Shown: piece after piece, positions 52,235 to 60,552 of the stretch | How positions within the stretch are numbered: the stretch's first letter is position 1 | Layout of the letters: each line of letters starts with the position of its first letter | DNA from: Planctomycetota bacterium | GTDB taxonomy: Bacteria; Planctomycetota; Planctomycetia; Gemmatales; Gemmataceae | Assembly: GCA_021413735.1 (NCBI GenBank) | Contig: JAIOPV010000169.1 | Coordinates: 12,365-76,364 of the forward strand | Direction of reading: 5' to 3' | Length of the DNA stretch: 64,000 nt | The notes under the pieces: model-generated | What the model saw: the letters and a program-made list of their open reading frames with translations, nothing else | Told to the model about the DNA's origin: nothing | Databases searched by the model: none | Translations under genes and position numbers: made by a program

Positions 52235-52723
52235 TCATTCATCGGCGAACGGATCGACGCGGGTCGGCACCTGGAACGATTGATGGCAACGGTTACAGAC
52301 ATTCGCGAGGTTGGCCAGCCCCGCACGCGATTTGGCGTAATCCTTCGCAACGGCCGCACGAGCGAGTTTGTCGGCTGCGTCTCGCATATCCCCGGCGTGT
52401 CCGAGCCAGAGGTCTGCTCCGCTGCCGGTTCGCGGTGGGCGAATCAGGAGCAGATTCCCGGTTTCGGCAATGATCAGAGCCTGTCCCCGTGCGAAAGTCC
52501 AGGCTTCCGCCTCGGTCGGCTTCTCACGAAGCAGTTTGCCGAGCCCGCGAAGGTTTGTCGAAGCCAAACCCTGCATGAGCAATTTCGTGTCAGCGATCGG
52601 CTCCGGAGGAGCGGCCTTCCCCTTGATGACGACACCGCCGCCCGGCTGCGACTGTGCGACCGGAACGAACAGACAGACCGTGCCGAAAAGTCCGAGCACT
52701 GCCCAGAACCGAACCCGTGACAT
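52235..52723 (-). CDS. Small exported cytochrome c
   Basis: 162 residues with a signal peptide (MSRVRFWAVLGLFGTVCLFV). One haem-attachment site, CNRCH, lies near the C-terminus, the position seen in class II cytochromes (c', c556), which are four-helix bundles; the preceding residues (AEAWTFARGQALIIAETG, DMRDAADKLARAAVAKDY) fit helices. The start at 52723 is supported by GGAGG eight bases upstream; a longer reading starts at 52756. Haem would be attached by the CcsBA pathway. Redox role; partner unknown. Confidence 0.85.
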   Translation of the reverse strand: MSRVRFWAVLGLFGTVCLFVPVAQSQPGGGVVIKGKAAPPEPIADTKLLMQGLASTNLRGLGKLLREKPTEAEAWTFARGQALIIAETGNLLLIRPPRTGSGADLWLGHAGDMRDAADKLARAAVAKDYAKSRAGLANLANVCNRCHQSFQVPTRVDPFADE

Positions 52724-52786
52724 GGTGCGAACCTCCAGGTGCGTGCCGATCTGCAATTGAACGACCGGAAAGGCGAAGTTTGCGCC

Positions 52787-53098
52787 TCACTCGGGCATTT
52801 CCAGTTGCACGTCATCCCCCACGACGTGAACCGGATACCACCCCGTCTTCACTCGTGGGCTGTCGGCCCACGCTCCATCCGAGAGCCTGAATCGCCAGTA
52901 GTGCCATGGGCAAGTAATGCAGCCATCATCGACGTGGCCGCCGGAAAGCGATGCGCCCATGTGTGGGCACAAATCATCAACGGCGAACAACTCACCCTTC
53001 ACGTTGAACACCGCCACGTCCTTCTTGCCGATCGTGACGACGATGTTTCCACCAACGGGAATGTCCGCCAGTTTCCCGACCGCAATCCGCTGACCCAC
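52787..53098 (-). CDS. Small Rieske [2Fe-2S] protein
   Basis: 103 residues from GTG 53098, supported by GGAGG seven bases upstream; longer in-frame readings run into the antisense of the neighbouring gene. Cluster ligands are in CPHMG and CPWHYWRF (C-x-H … C-x2-H). Size and pattern match the single-domain ferredoxin-like Rieske proteins (NirD-like or dioxygenase ferredoxin). No signal peptide or helix, so a soluble cytoplasmic electron carrier. Divergent from the CYTH gene with 81 bases between. Confidence 0.9.
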   Translation of the reverse strand: MGQRIAVGKLADIPVGGNIVVTIGKKDVAVFNVKGELFAVDDLCPHMGASLSGGHVDDGCITCPWHYWRFRLSDGAWADSPRVKTGWYPVHVVGDDVQLEMPE

Positions 53099-53179
53099 GC
53101 CGAATCCTCCGAAAGCCCCGATGCGTGCCCGCCCTTCACAGCTATTGTACCAACACCATTCGCACGAGGGATCACAGCC

Positions 53180-53737
53180 ATGCTGGAAGTTGAAGTTCGC
53201 TACCGTACCGACGACCGACCCGGAGTGATTGCCCGATTGAAGGCGATGGGAGCGGAGTTGGCTCAGGATCGCACCGACATCGACCAGTATTACAACGCGC
53301 CTGATCGCGATTTGAAATCCACCGACGAAGCGTTCCGTTTGCGTCGGATCGGGGAAACAAACTACCTGACCTACAAGGGTCCAAAAATCGACCCCGAAAC
53401 GAAAGCTCGCCTCGAAATCGAGATTCCCCTCGGGGATGGTGGCGAAGTCGCAACCGATACGCAGCGACTTCTCACGGCACTCGGATTCAAACCCGTCGTG
53501 CTCGTCCAGAAGAAGCGAAGCGTGTATCGCTTCACGCGTGGCGGGTTCGCGATGGAAGCCTGTTTCGATGATGTCGAGCGAGTAGGGCCGTTCGTGGAAC
53601 TGGAAATTCTGGCTCCGGAGGATCAGTACGAAGCGGCGAAAGCTGTGCTGTTGCAAACGGCAACGCACATCGGACTGACGGAAAAAGAAACGCGGTCGTA
53701 TCTGGGGATGGTGCTGGCAGCGCAGGGACGTGAGTAG
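53180..53737 (+). CDS. CYTH domain protein (class IV adenylate cyclase/CyaB-like)
   Basis: 185 residues from ATG 53180. CYTH fold features: N-terminal E-x-E-x-R (LEVEVRYR), where most members have E-x-E-x-K; DQYYNAPDRDL; FRLRRIGETNYLTYKGPK; and the later FVELEILAP. Family members bind triphosphates and Mg2+ in an eight-strand tunnel and include CyaB adenylate cyclases and thiamine triphosphatases. The exact activity cannot be told from sequence. GAGGGA lies before the start. It is the only possible cAMP-related protein seen in the window. Confidence 0.85.
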   Translation: MLEVEVRYRTDDRPGVIARLKAMGAELAQDRTDIDQYYNAPDRDLKSTDEAFRLRRIGETNYLTYKGPKIDPETKARLEIEIPLGDGGEVATDTQRLLTALGFKPVVLVQKKRSVYRFTRGGFAMEACFDDVERVGPFVELEILAPEDQYEAAKAVLLQTATHIGLTEKETRSYLGMVLAAQGRE

Positions 53738-53752
53738 TGGCTGTTCGTCTGA

Positions 53753-53792
53753 GAGCGCCAAGCGAGGGTAACATTTCCCTCGCTTGGCGCTC
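53753..53792. terminator. 16-bp perfect hairpin between convergent genes
   Basis: Arms GAGCGCCAAGCGAGGG (53753-53768) and its complement (53777-53792) with an eight-base loop lie between the convergent CYTH gene and the next minus-strand gene, as expected of a bidirectional terminator. Confidence 0.8.
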
Positions 53793-53809
53793 GGGCTCGG
53801 ACCGGACCA

Positions 53810-54610
53810 TCACTTCTGGTGCAGGAATGCCTTCTCCGCTGCCTTCAGAATCTCGGCTACCTTTTCATCGGTGAGGTCGGCAGCCTTCTCGAATGTCCAG
53901 GCCATGCCGACACGCCGCATGCGGTAGTAGACGATCACCGTTACCTCGTCGGTGTCCTTCACGCCCCAAGCCGTGTTCGCCTTCGACTTCTTCGGAGCCA
54001 GCCCAAACGGCACATTCGGCACATTCAACCCAGCCGCCAGCGCCCCGATGTTCTCCGAGAACTCATCCCGCTTCTTGTCATCCTCGTCCGGGTACTCCAT
54101 GTCTTGCTCGATCTTCTCCTCGAATTCCGTGCCGTCGGGCCGCTTCGACTTCACGGTCACCACCTTCGGGCCGCTCTCCAGTTGAAGAAAGGCAACGAAG
54201 CCCGAGAGTTTGTCGGCACGGTACTTGGGGACAAGAGCATTCAACCCCTTGGCCAGTTTCCCGACGCCGCTGTCTGGCCCGAGATCCTTGGCGTCGGTTC
54301 GCACGAACGCGGCAACCATCGGAGCCAATCCGTTCTCGCACACGAGGCAGTGAATCTTTCCTTCGCGATTCTTTGGGCTTTGGATGTCTTTGCCGGTTGG
54401 CCCCTTGAGCAGTTTCCCCTCAATATCCTTGAGCGGTTCGTAACGGCCGTCCTTCACGAGAAACATGCGGAACGTACCAGGCACGACGTCCGGCGGCAGT
54501 TCCAGTTTCAGGTCGGGAACCGTTTTCGGTTCCTGTGCCGTGGAGGGTTGAGAAATGAGACCAGCCAGGGCGAGAAACCCAGCCGCCACGAACAATCTGC
54601 GGGTGCGCAT
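53810..54610 (-). CDS. Exported protein of unknown function with a C-x2-C site
   Basis: 266 residues from ATG 54610, giving a signal peptide (RRLFVAAGFLALAGLISQPS); an ATG at 54742 would precede it by 44 unlikely residues. The mature part has PDVVPGTFRMFLVKDGRYEP, then HCLVCENGLAPMVAAFVR, whose C-x2-C and surrounding strand-helix order are thioredoxin-like. A Lys/Asp/Glu-rich middle and a C-terminal helical end follow. A periplasmic redox or structural role is possible; no firm family call. Confidence 0.7.
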   Translation of the reverse strand: MRTRRLFVAAGFLALAGLISQPSTAQEPKTVPDLKLELPPDVVPGTFRMFLVKDGRYEPLKDIEGKLLKGPTGKDIQSPKNREGKIHCLVCENGLAPMVAAFVRTDAKDLGPDSGVGKLAKGLNALVPKYRADKLSGFVAFLQLESGPKVVTVKSKRPDGTEFEEKIEQDMEYPDEDDKKRDEFSENIGALAAGLNVPNVPFGLAPKKSKANTAWGVKDTDEVTVIVYYRMRRVGMAWTFEKAADLTDEKVAEILKAAEKAFLHQK

Positions 54611-54783
54611 CGGAGACACCTTTCGCTGAGACGAGATATCCTTTAGCGTGACTGGTATCTGTGCAAAGGTCAAGAGGGTCGCTCGGTTAACGCTTGCCCA
54701 ATGCTGCTCCGACCCGGTAGGATCGTCAAGTCGGACTCGCACAGTCTTCCTCCGTCGTCCCGAGTTTAAGAGTTCATCCCGTC

Positions 54784-56214
54784 ATGGCTGTTGAATTGCG
54801 TTGTCCGAAATGCAAATCCAAACTCCGTCTCCAAGAAGAGCCGGATGCGGATGCTGAAATCGAATGCCCCAAGTGCGAACACGTCTTCGGTGCCGAAGAT
54901 AACGTCGTGAACGCCGGGGACGACGACGACAAGCCCAAGAAGAAAAAGAAGCCCGCGGCGGATCAGGACGATAAGCCGAAGCAGCCCGAAAAGAAGGAGG
55001 CGGAGAAGAAACCCGCCGCACCACCACAGCCGAAGAAACGCAAGAAAAAGAAAAGCAAGGCGAGAAAGACGTCGCCCGTTGTTCTCGTGGGTATCATCGT
55101 CACGGGGGTCATGGTAATCGGCACGGTGCTCGGCGCGATGGTCTGGTTCTTCACGAAGAAGTCTGCTTCGCAAGAGATGATGACCTACCTGCCGGACGAC
55201 TGCGACGAAATCTTCGGCCTGAACCTCGGGCATCTCCAGAAATACCCCGAGTTCTACAAGTCGTGTGAATCGGCATTCACCAATGCCGGGTTCCGAAAAG
55301 CGGGTCAACTCTTCGCCACCGCGAAGGGAGCCGAGTTCAACGACACGTTCGATTACATGATCTACGGCGTCGGAAAGGTCGGCGGCAAACAGGATGGGCA
55401 ACTCGTCGAAGCGACGGTTCTTCGCACCAAGGTGGAGTTCGACCCCGGTGTTGTCGGGAAGATTCCAGGCGCGAAGGAAGGCACGCTCAACGGCGTCAAA
55501 TACTACGCAATCCCGGAGGTTCCCGAACTCGGATATCCTGGCTTGCGCGTCTTCGCCCCGACAAACCGGATCGTCGTTTTCTGTCGTGGCGACATTCCCG
55601 ACGCCAAATTCAAGGCGATGCTGGGTGGGAACAAGGAGAACCCGGACGCGACACCCTTCGTTCGCGCCGGCGCCATTGGCAAGTACGCGATTCGCGGTAC
55701 GGTATGGCGGATCAACCTCTACGACCGCAGTTTCCCTCGACCGGTCGCACCAGTTCAGGCCATGAAGCCTAACCCAGTCGCCGGTGGTCCTCCAGTTCCT
55801 GCGGGCGAGCCCACGAACGAGGACGCCATCAAGAAAGAAATCGCTGATCTCGCAGGGTCAGCGAAGGCATCCGCGTTCAAGGCGAGCGTGGGATCGCGCG
55901 AGGTTCGGGGCGAGTGGACGCTCTGGTACAAGAGTTCCGACGCTGCCAGCGAAGTGCGGAAGAAGTGGAAGGAGAAGGAGTGGGTCAAGGATGACGAGAA
56001 AGATCCGCCACGATGGTGGAAGACGGTCGCCGACAAGAGCGGCGGCGGGAAAACTGCACCGAACGTCCTCAAGGACAATCTGAAGTTCCTCGCATCCGGG
56101 GAGTTGTTCACCGTCCGCACGACGATGGATACGAATATGATCAAACAAGGCGTCAGCAGTCTTGTCTCGACGTTCTCGCCACCCGCACCGACGCCACCCG
56201 CTGGGACACAGTAG
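54784..56214 (+). CDS. Zinc-ribbon, Lys-rich, single-pass membrane protein
   Basis: 476 residues. N-terminal zinc ribbon with CPKCKSK and CPKCEHV, then a Lys/Pro/Glu-rich linker (KKKKKPAADQDDKPKQPEKK), one membrane helix near residue 105 (VVLVGIIVTGVMVIGTVLGAMV) and an outer domain of about 350 residues containing DDCDEIFGLNLGHLQKYPEF. The same N-terminal architecture is found in the smaller protein at 42102-42533. Function unknown. The inside-out order (metal site in the cytoplasm, sensor-like domain outside) would suit a signalling or scaffold protein, but that is inference. Confidence 0.8.
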   Translation: MAVELRCPKCKSKLRLQEEPDADAEIECPKCEHVFGAEDNVVNAGDDDDKPKKKKKPAADQDDKPKQPEKKEAEKKPAAPPQPKKRKKKKSKARKTSPVVLVGIIVTGVMVIGTVLGAMVWFFTKKSASQEMMTYLPDDCDEIFGLNLGHLQKYPEFYKSCESAFTNAGFRKAGQLFATAKGAEFNDTFDYMIYGVGKVGGKQDGQLVEATVLRTKVEFDPGVVGKIPGAKEGTLNGVKYYAIPEVPELGYPGLRVFAPTNRIVVFCRGDIPDAKFKAMLGGNKENPDATPFVRAGAIGKYAIRGTVWRINLYDRSFPRPVAPVQAMKPNPVAGGPPVPAGEPTNEDAIKKEIADLAGSAKASAFKASVGSREVRGEWTLWYKSSDAASEVRKKWKEKEWVKDDEKDPPRWWKTVADKSGGGKTAPNVLKDNLKFLASGELFTVRTTMDTNMIKQGVSSLVSTFSPPAPTPPAGTQ

Positions 56215-56268
56215 CCCCTGGTTCGGCCGCGTCGTCGCTGATTGCTCGCCCGTCGGCGACGAGCGCGC

Positions 56269-56274
56269 TACAAT
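56269..56274 (+). promoter_or_regulatory. TACAAT -10 box placing the transcript start at queC GTG
   Basis: TACAAT ends six bases before GTG 56281, with no Shine-Dalgarno nearby. This matches the arrangement before aroC and the YdcZ-like gene, and argues for a leaderless queC transcript starting at the GTG. Confidence 0.4.
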
Positions 56275-56280
56275 GTCCGC

Positions 56281-56982
56281 GTGATGAATCCAACACTTCC
56301 AGCGTGGCCGCCGACCACATCAACCGCGCCGCTCGCCGTGCTTGTCAGCGGCGGGCTTGATAGCGCCGTTCTCCTCGCGGAAGCGGCGAGAACCTATCCA
56401 GCAGTCTTTCCCGTCTACATCCGCACCGGAATTGCCTGGGAATCAGTCGAACGAATCTACCTCGACCGCTTCCTGTTAGCCGTTCGCACGCCAGCATTGC
56501 GTCCCATCGTGGTTCTCGAACAGCCCGTGACCGATTTGTATGGTCGCCACTGGAGCCTGACGGGAGTGGGCGTGCCTGCTGCCGGCACGCCAGACGAAGA
56601 TGTGTTTCTTCCCGGTCGCAACGTCTTGCTGCTCGTCAAGCCGTTGCTGTGGTGCCACTTGAATGGCGTGCCCGAGATCGCGATGGCACCGCTTGCCGTG
56701 AATCCATTCCCGGACGCGACGCCTGAGTTTTTCAGCGAGTTCACGGCTTCGGTGAACCGTTCCGTCGGCGGAAGCGTTCGTGTGATCCGTCCGTATGCGA
56801 CGCTGCACAAAACCGACGTGATCCAACGTGGCGCGAAGTTTCCGCTGCAACACACGTTCTCGTGCATCCGACCGGCGGGCGAATTGCATTGCGGCGTGTG
56901 CAGCAAGTGCCACGAACGACGGGTTGCGTTTCGCAAGGCGAACGTGGCTGATCCGACCGAATACGCTTCCGGTGGGGAGTAA
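56281..56982 (+). CDS. queC: 7-cyano-7-deazaguanine synthase
   Basis: Converts 7-carboxy-7-deazaguanine to preQ0 with ATP and ammonia in queuosine synthesis; about 233 residues. The PP-loop SGGLDSAVLLAEAA is near residue 25. Three cysteines of the zinc site appear in CGVCSKCHERR near the C-terminus, with a further Cys in HTFSCIRP. The start is either GTG 56281 or ATG 56284; the GTG fits the -10 box spacing. queD follows within 80 bases, but queE and queF are not in this window. Confidence 0.92.
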   Translation: MMNPTLPAWPPTTSTAPLAVLVSGGLDSAVLLAEAARTYPAVFPVYIRTGIAWESVERIYLDRFLLAVRTPALRPIVVLEQPVTDLYGRHWSLTGVGVPAAGTPDEDVFLPGRNVLLLVKPLLWCHLNGVPEIAMAPLAVNPFPDATPEFFSEFTASVNRSVGGSVRVIRPYATLHKTDVIQRGAKFPLQHTFSCIRPAGELHCGVCSKCHERRVAFRKANVADPTEYASGGE

Positions 56983-56995
56983 GACTGTGTTCGAT

Positions 56996-57015
56996 CTTCG
57001 CAGCTTGCGGCGAAG
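56996..57015. repeat. CTTCGC-GC-TT palindrome, variant of the CGCCGC-AAGC family
   Basis: A short imperfect palindrome, one mismatch in nine-base arms, in the queC-queD gap. It shares the GCTTGCGGCGAA core with the copies at 26035-26052 and others. Confidence 0.45.
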
Positions 57016-57059
57016 ACAAAACTCCATCACCACCCACCAACAACCCTCGAACGATCCCG

Positions 57060-57473
57060 ATGTTCAAAGTCACCAAAGAAATCAACTTCTGTTATGGGCA
57101 TCGGCTGTTGAACTACGCCGGGAAGTGCCGGAACCTCCACGGACACAACGGAAAAGCCGTCATTACCGTCGAAACCCCGGAACTCGATTCCCTCGGCATG
57201 GTCATCGACTTCACCGAGATCAAGCGGGTCATCGGGGCGTGGATCGACGAATCCCTCGATCACCGGATGATCCTGCACCGCGATGACCCGGCGCTCCCGG
57301 AACTGCGGCGGCTCGGCGAGCCTGTCGTCGTGCTGGACGTGAATCCGACCGCCGAAAACCTCGCGAAACTCATCTTCGACCACGCCATCAATCACGGTCT
57401 GCAGGTTACCGAGGTCACGCTTTGGGAAACCGAAACTTCATTCGCGACCTACGGATTGGCACGCAATTCTTGA
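57060..57473 (+). CDS. queD: 6-carboxytetrahydropterin synthase
   Basis: Zinc enzyme that converts 7,8-dihydroneopterin triphosphate to 6-carboxytetrahydropterin, the step before QueE and QueC; 137 residues. The zinc ligands are in CYGHRLLNY and CRNLHGHNG (with the catalytic Cys near GKC). DFTEIKRVI and PTAENLAKLIFD are also typical. It is in the same direction as queC, so the pair forms a small queuosine cluster. Its C-terminal WETETSFATYG matches the family. Confidence 0.94.
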   Translation: MFKVTKEINFCYGHRLLNYAGKCRNLHGHNGKAVITVETPELDSLGMVIDFTEIKRVIGAWIDESLDHRMILHRDDPALPELRRLGEPVVVLDVNPTAENLAKLIFDHAINHGLQVTEVTLWETETSFATYGLARNS

Positions 57474-57590
57474 CGGCGAGTGGCAACGCACGGGCCGGCA
57501 GTCGGTTTCCCCGATTTCCTGCCCACATCCCACAACCCACAATCAACGCTGCAGGACGCCAACATTTCGTCCCGTCGGGTGTTGTGTTCG

Positions 57591-57618
57591 TTGACAGCCG
57601 TAGTTCCGGGATGATACC
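57591..57618 (+). promoter_or_regulatory. Weak promoter candidate in the 342-base gap before the PilM-like gene
   Basis: The gap 57474-57815 carries no gene. It has TTGACA at 57591-57596 followed, 16 bases later, by GATACC at 57613-57618. The -35 is perfect but the -10 is poor. GGAG lies shortly before the ATG of the following gene. Nothing else recognised in the gap. Confidence 0.25.
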
Positions 57619-57815
57619 GTGAATCCTGCGGCACGCCCAAACACTCGAATTGAGTAGCGCATTCGTCTCCCGGAAGACTCAATTTCCGGTCCGAATCCGC
57701 TGCGTGAGCACATCGCACACCACGACGAGGGAGTTTCAAGTAACGAGTTGAGCGTTTTGAGCTAACACCACTCGAAACACGAAACCTGGAACTCAAACCA
57801 CCCGGAGACTCCGAT

Positions 57816-60407
57816 ATGGCAGTACCGAAAGGCGTCTGGGGCATCGACATCGGTCAATGCGCCCTCAAAGCTATCCGACTCGAAATGATCGGCGGAAAGC
57901 CCACCGCCACAGCGTTCGACTACGTCGAGCACACGAAAATCCTCTCCCAGCCCGACGCGGACCCAGACGCCCTCATTCGCGAGGCGCTCGAGAAATTCCT
58001 CTCTCGCAACCAGCTCAAACTCGACGACGTCGCGATCGGCATCGCTGGCCAGTCGGGCCTCGCTCGCTTCGTGAAACTGCCGCCGGTCGAAGAAAAGAAG
58101 ATCGCCGAGATCGTGAAGTTCGAGGCGAAACAGCAGATTCCGTTCCCGCTCGACGAAGTCGTCTGGGACTTCCAGAAGATCGCCGGCGGTGAGTCAGTCG
58201 ATGGCTTCGCGCTGGAAACCGAAATCGGCCTCTTCGCGATGAAGCGAGACATCATTGCCCGCTATCTGAACTACTTCTCTGGCTCGAAGGTCGAAGTTCA
58301 CACGGTGCAGATGTCGCCGCTGGCACTCGTGAACTTCGCCACCTACGAGATTCTGAAGAAGGGCGGCGCGACCCCCGTGCCCGAGGAAGTTGAAGCTGAC
58401 GACGAGACGCCCAAAGGCAAGAAACGCTGTGCCGTTGTCATGGACATTGGCACCGATGCCTCGAACCTCATCATCACCGACGGCGGCAAAATCATCTGGC
58501 AACGGCCGATTCCGCTCGGTGGCAACAACTTCACACGGGCACTCACGAAGGAACTCAAGCTCACGTTCGCGAAGGCCGAACACTTGAAGCGGAACGCCGC
58601 CAAGAGCCCGGAAATGGCGAACATCCTCAAGGCCATCAAGCCGGTACTCACCGACTTCGTCGGCGAAGTGCAGCGATCCCTCGGGTACTTCACCAACACG
58701 CACCGCGATGCTCACGTCGCGTACCTCGTTGGTCTGGGCAGCGCGTTCAAGTTGCCCGGCTTGCAGAAGTACCTCGGCGATAAACTCTCGCTGGAAGTTC
58801 GCAAGCCCGCGAAGTTCGCGCGACTCGAAGGCGAGAGCGTCCTGGCCGACCCGCTGTTCCAGGAAAACCTGCTGACGTTCCCGGTCGCTTACGGCTTGGC
58901 GCTCCAGGGTCTCGGCGAAGCCCGACTCACGACCAACCTGCTGCCGTCGGAGATTCGGTTCGATCGTCTCATTCGAGCGAAGAAGCCATACGCGGTCGCT
59001 GCCGCTGCGATGCTCCTCATCGGTACCGTCGGCCTCGCCCTCGGTTTCGCCTCGGATCTTCAGTCCGTCTCTGACAAGCGAATCGCCGCCGCACAAACGA
59101 AGGTCACAGCGGCGGTCAGTGCATTCAGTGGTCAGGAGACGAAGTACACCGAAGCTGTCAAAACGTCCCTGGATGCACAGGCACGCGGGAAGACCGTGAT
59201 CGCCGGTCAGGAAGAACGGCTCAACTGGCCGCGCTTCTATGAAGTGCAGACGCTCGCCATGCCGCGTCCGGGCGACGTCAACAGCAGCGATCCCAAATCC
59301 GGCGGCAACGTGACGGATTTCAACTGGAAGGGGCCAAGCGACGTCGGCATCGAGGCCCTCAAATGGTTCAAGGATCGGATGGCGCGTGGAGTTCCCATCG
59401 AGCAAGCTCTGGAAGATGATCGCTCGGATCACCCCAAGAACCTGGCGACCGTCAACGTCGAGGCTGTTCACGCTCGTTGGGTGACCGACCCAGCCGCGTT
59501 CCTCGCGGCAGCCGATGCAGCGGTCTACGGCGACCCGGATAAGAAGATCGGCTTCGGCAAATACATTGCCGACACCATGCTCCCAGGCGAGCGTGAAGAG
59601 CGCGCACCCGATGTGAAGGACCACTTCAAGCCGCTGTGGAAAGGGGCGACCCCGCCAGCAGGCGCGGCGCCCGCGGCCCCAGGTGCAACCGATAAACCGG
59701 CCGAGCAACAAGGGGCATGGGTCGTCGAAATTCGCGGCTACACCGATCACCAGAACGCGCCGGCCTTCCTCCGGGACGCGCTGCTCAAGAACCTTCAGAA
59801 GTTCGATACCTTCGCGTCGCAGAACGATGTCAAGTTCCGCAACGAGAAGGGCGAGGTCAAGATCAAGAGTGAGGACAAGGTCGGCCAGTTCATCGTGGGC
59901 GTTCAGGATCCCGTGAAGGGCAAGGTCTCGCACGCCTTCATCTACAACTGGTGGAAGGTCGACGACGCGCTGCCGAACTCATTCACGTACATCCCGGTCT
60001 CCTATCTCGACAAGTTGCTCGATGAAAGCGGCGGCAACGCGGGTGGCCCTGGCAATCCGGGTGTCCAACCCATTGGACCGCCTGGCGGTCAGCCGCCGGT
60101 TGGCCCAGGAGGTTCCGAAGCTGGTGCCCCTGTCGCGCCCGTTACAATTGGGCCGAAGTGGACGCCACTGATTCCGCTCACGACCGGCGGCACCACTGGC
60201 GGCGTCGGAGGAGTTCCTGGGGGTCCTGGTGGCGTCGTTGTGGCCCCTCCGGTCGGTGGAACCGGCGACAAGAAAGAAGGCGTTGAACGCCGACGCTACG
60301 AGTTCGTCGTCATGTTCATCTGGCGTGAGCCGATTCCGTCAGGAAGCGGTGAAAATGCGCCGCCCCCGGAAGCCGCTCCCGTCGGCCCTGGTGGCCCCGG
60401 CAGGTGA
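57816..60407 (+). CDS. PilM/GspL-like protein with transmembrane and outer domain
   Basis: 863 residues. The N-terminal ~380 residues are an actin-like PilM domain: VWGIDIGQCALKAIRLEM with its phosphate loop, then CAVVMDIGTDASNLIITDGG, and a nucleotide-site GLGSAFKLPGLQKYLGDKL. One helix near residues 393-412 (PYAVAAAAMLLIGTVGLALG) leads to a long outer part, ending in Gly/Pro-rich repeats (VGGTGDKKE, PGGPGG). PilM is usually a soluble protein of about 350; the membrane-spanning fusion resembles GspL of type II secretion or a PilM-PilN fusion. Such proteins build the inner-membrane platform of type IV pilus and related machines. Confidence 0.85.
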   Translation: MAVPKGVWGIDIGQCALKAIRLEMIGGKPTATAFDYVEHTKILSQPDADPDALIREALEKFLSRNQLKLDDVAIGIAGQSGLARFVKLPPVEEKKIAEIVKFEAKQQIPFPLDEVVWDFQKIAGGESVDGFALETEIGLFAMKRDIIARYLNYFSGSKVEVHTVQMSPLALVNFATYEILKKGGATPVPEEVEADDETPKGKKRCAVVMDIGTDASNLIITDGGKIIWQRPIPLGGNNFTRALTKELKLTFAKAEHLKRNAAKSPEMANILKAIKPVLTDFVGEVQRSLGYFTNTHRDAHVAYLVGLGSAFKLPGLQKYLGDKLSLEVRKPAKFARLEGESVLADPLFQENLLTFPVAYGLALQGLGEARLTTNLLPSEIRFDRLIRAKKPYAVAAAAMLLIGTVGLALGFASDLQSVSDKRIAAAQTKVTAAVSAFSGQETKYTEAVKTSLDAQARGKTVIAGQEERLNWPRFYEVQTLAMPRPGDVNSSDPKSGGNVTDFNWKGPSDVGIEALKWFKDRMARGVPIEQALEDDRSDHPKNLATVNVEAVHARWVTDPAAFLAAADAAVYGDPDKKIGFGKYIADTMLPGEREERAPDVKDHFKPLWKGATPPAGAAPAAPGATDKPAEQQGAWVVEIRGYTDHQNAPAFLRDALLKNLQKFDTFASQNDVKFRNEKGEVKIKSEDKVGQFIVGVQDPVKGKVSHAFIYNWWKVDDALPNSFTYIPVSYLDKLLDESGGNAGGPGNPGVQPIGPPGGQPPVGPGGSEAGAPVAPVTIGPKWTPLIPLTTGGTTGGVGGVPGGPGGVVVAPPVGGTGDKKEGVERRRYEFVVMFIWREPIPSGSGENAPPPEAAPVGPGGPGR

Positions 60408-60482
60408 CCGGAACACGACGATCTCGCGACAACACGCAACCCAACCCGACTCGCTCGCCTTCAATGTGGCAGCCAGTCGAAG

Positions 60483-60502
60483 ACCCCTCCAACGGGAGGG
60501 GT
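60483..60502 (+). terminator. Short hairpin in the gap after the PilM-like gene
   Basis: ACCCCTCC and GGAGGGGT pair around a four-base loop at 60483-60502. No T-run follows and the next gene is in the same direction 50 bases on, so an attenuator or processing site is as likely as a terminator. Confidence 0.4.
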
Positions 60503-60552
60503 AACCGGGTGGATCCAACGCTCCACCATTAAACCACCGCCGGACGACCACA

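Noticed and set aside
54611-54742. Upstream start of the exported C-x2-C protein
   Set aside because: Would place 44 residues before a normal signal peptide.
58194-59933. Minus-strand frame opposite the PilM-like gene
   Set aside because: The plus strand carries the PilM motifs; the antisense product has no recognisable domain.
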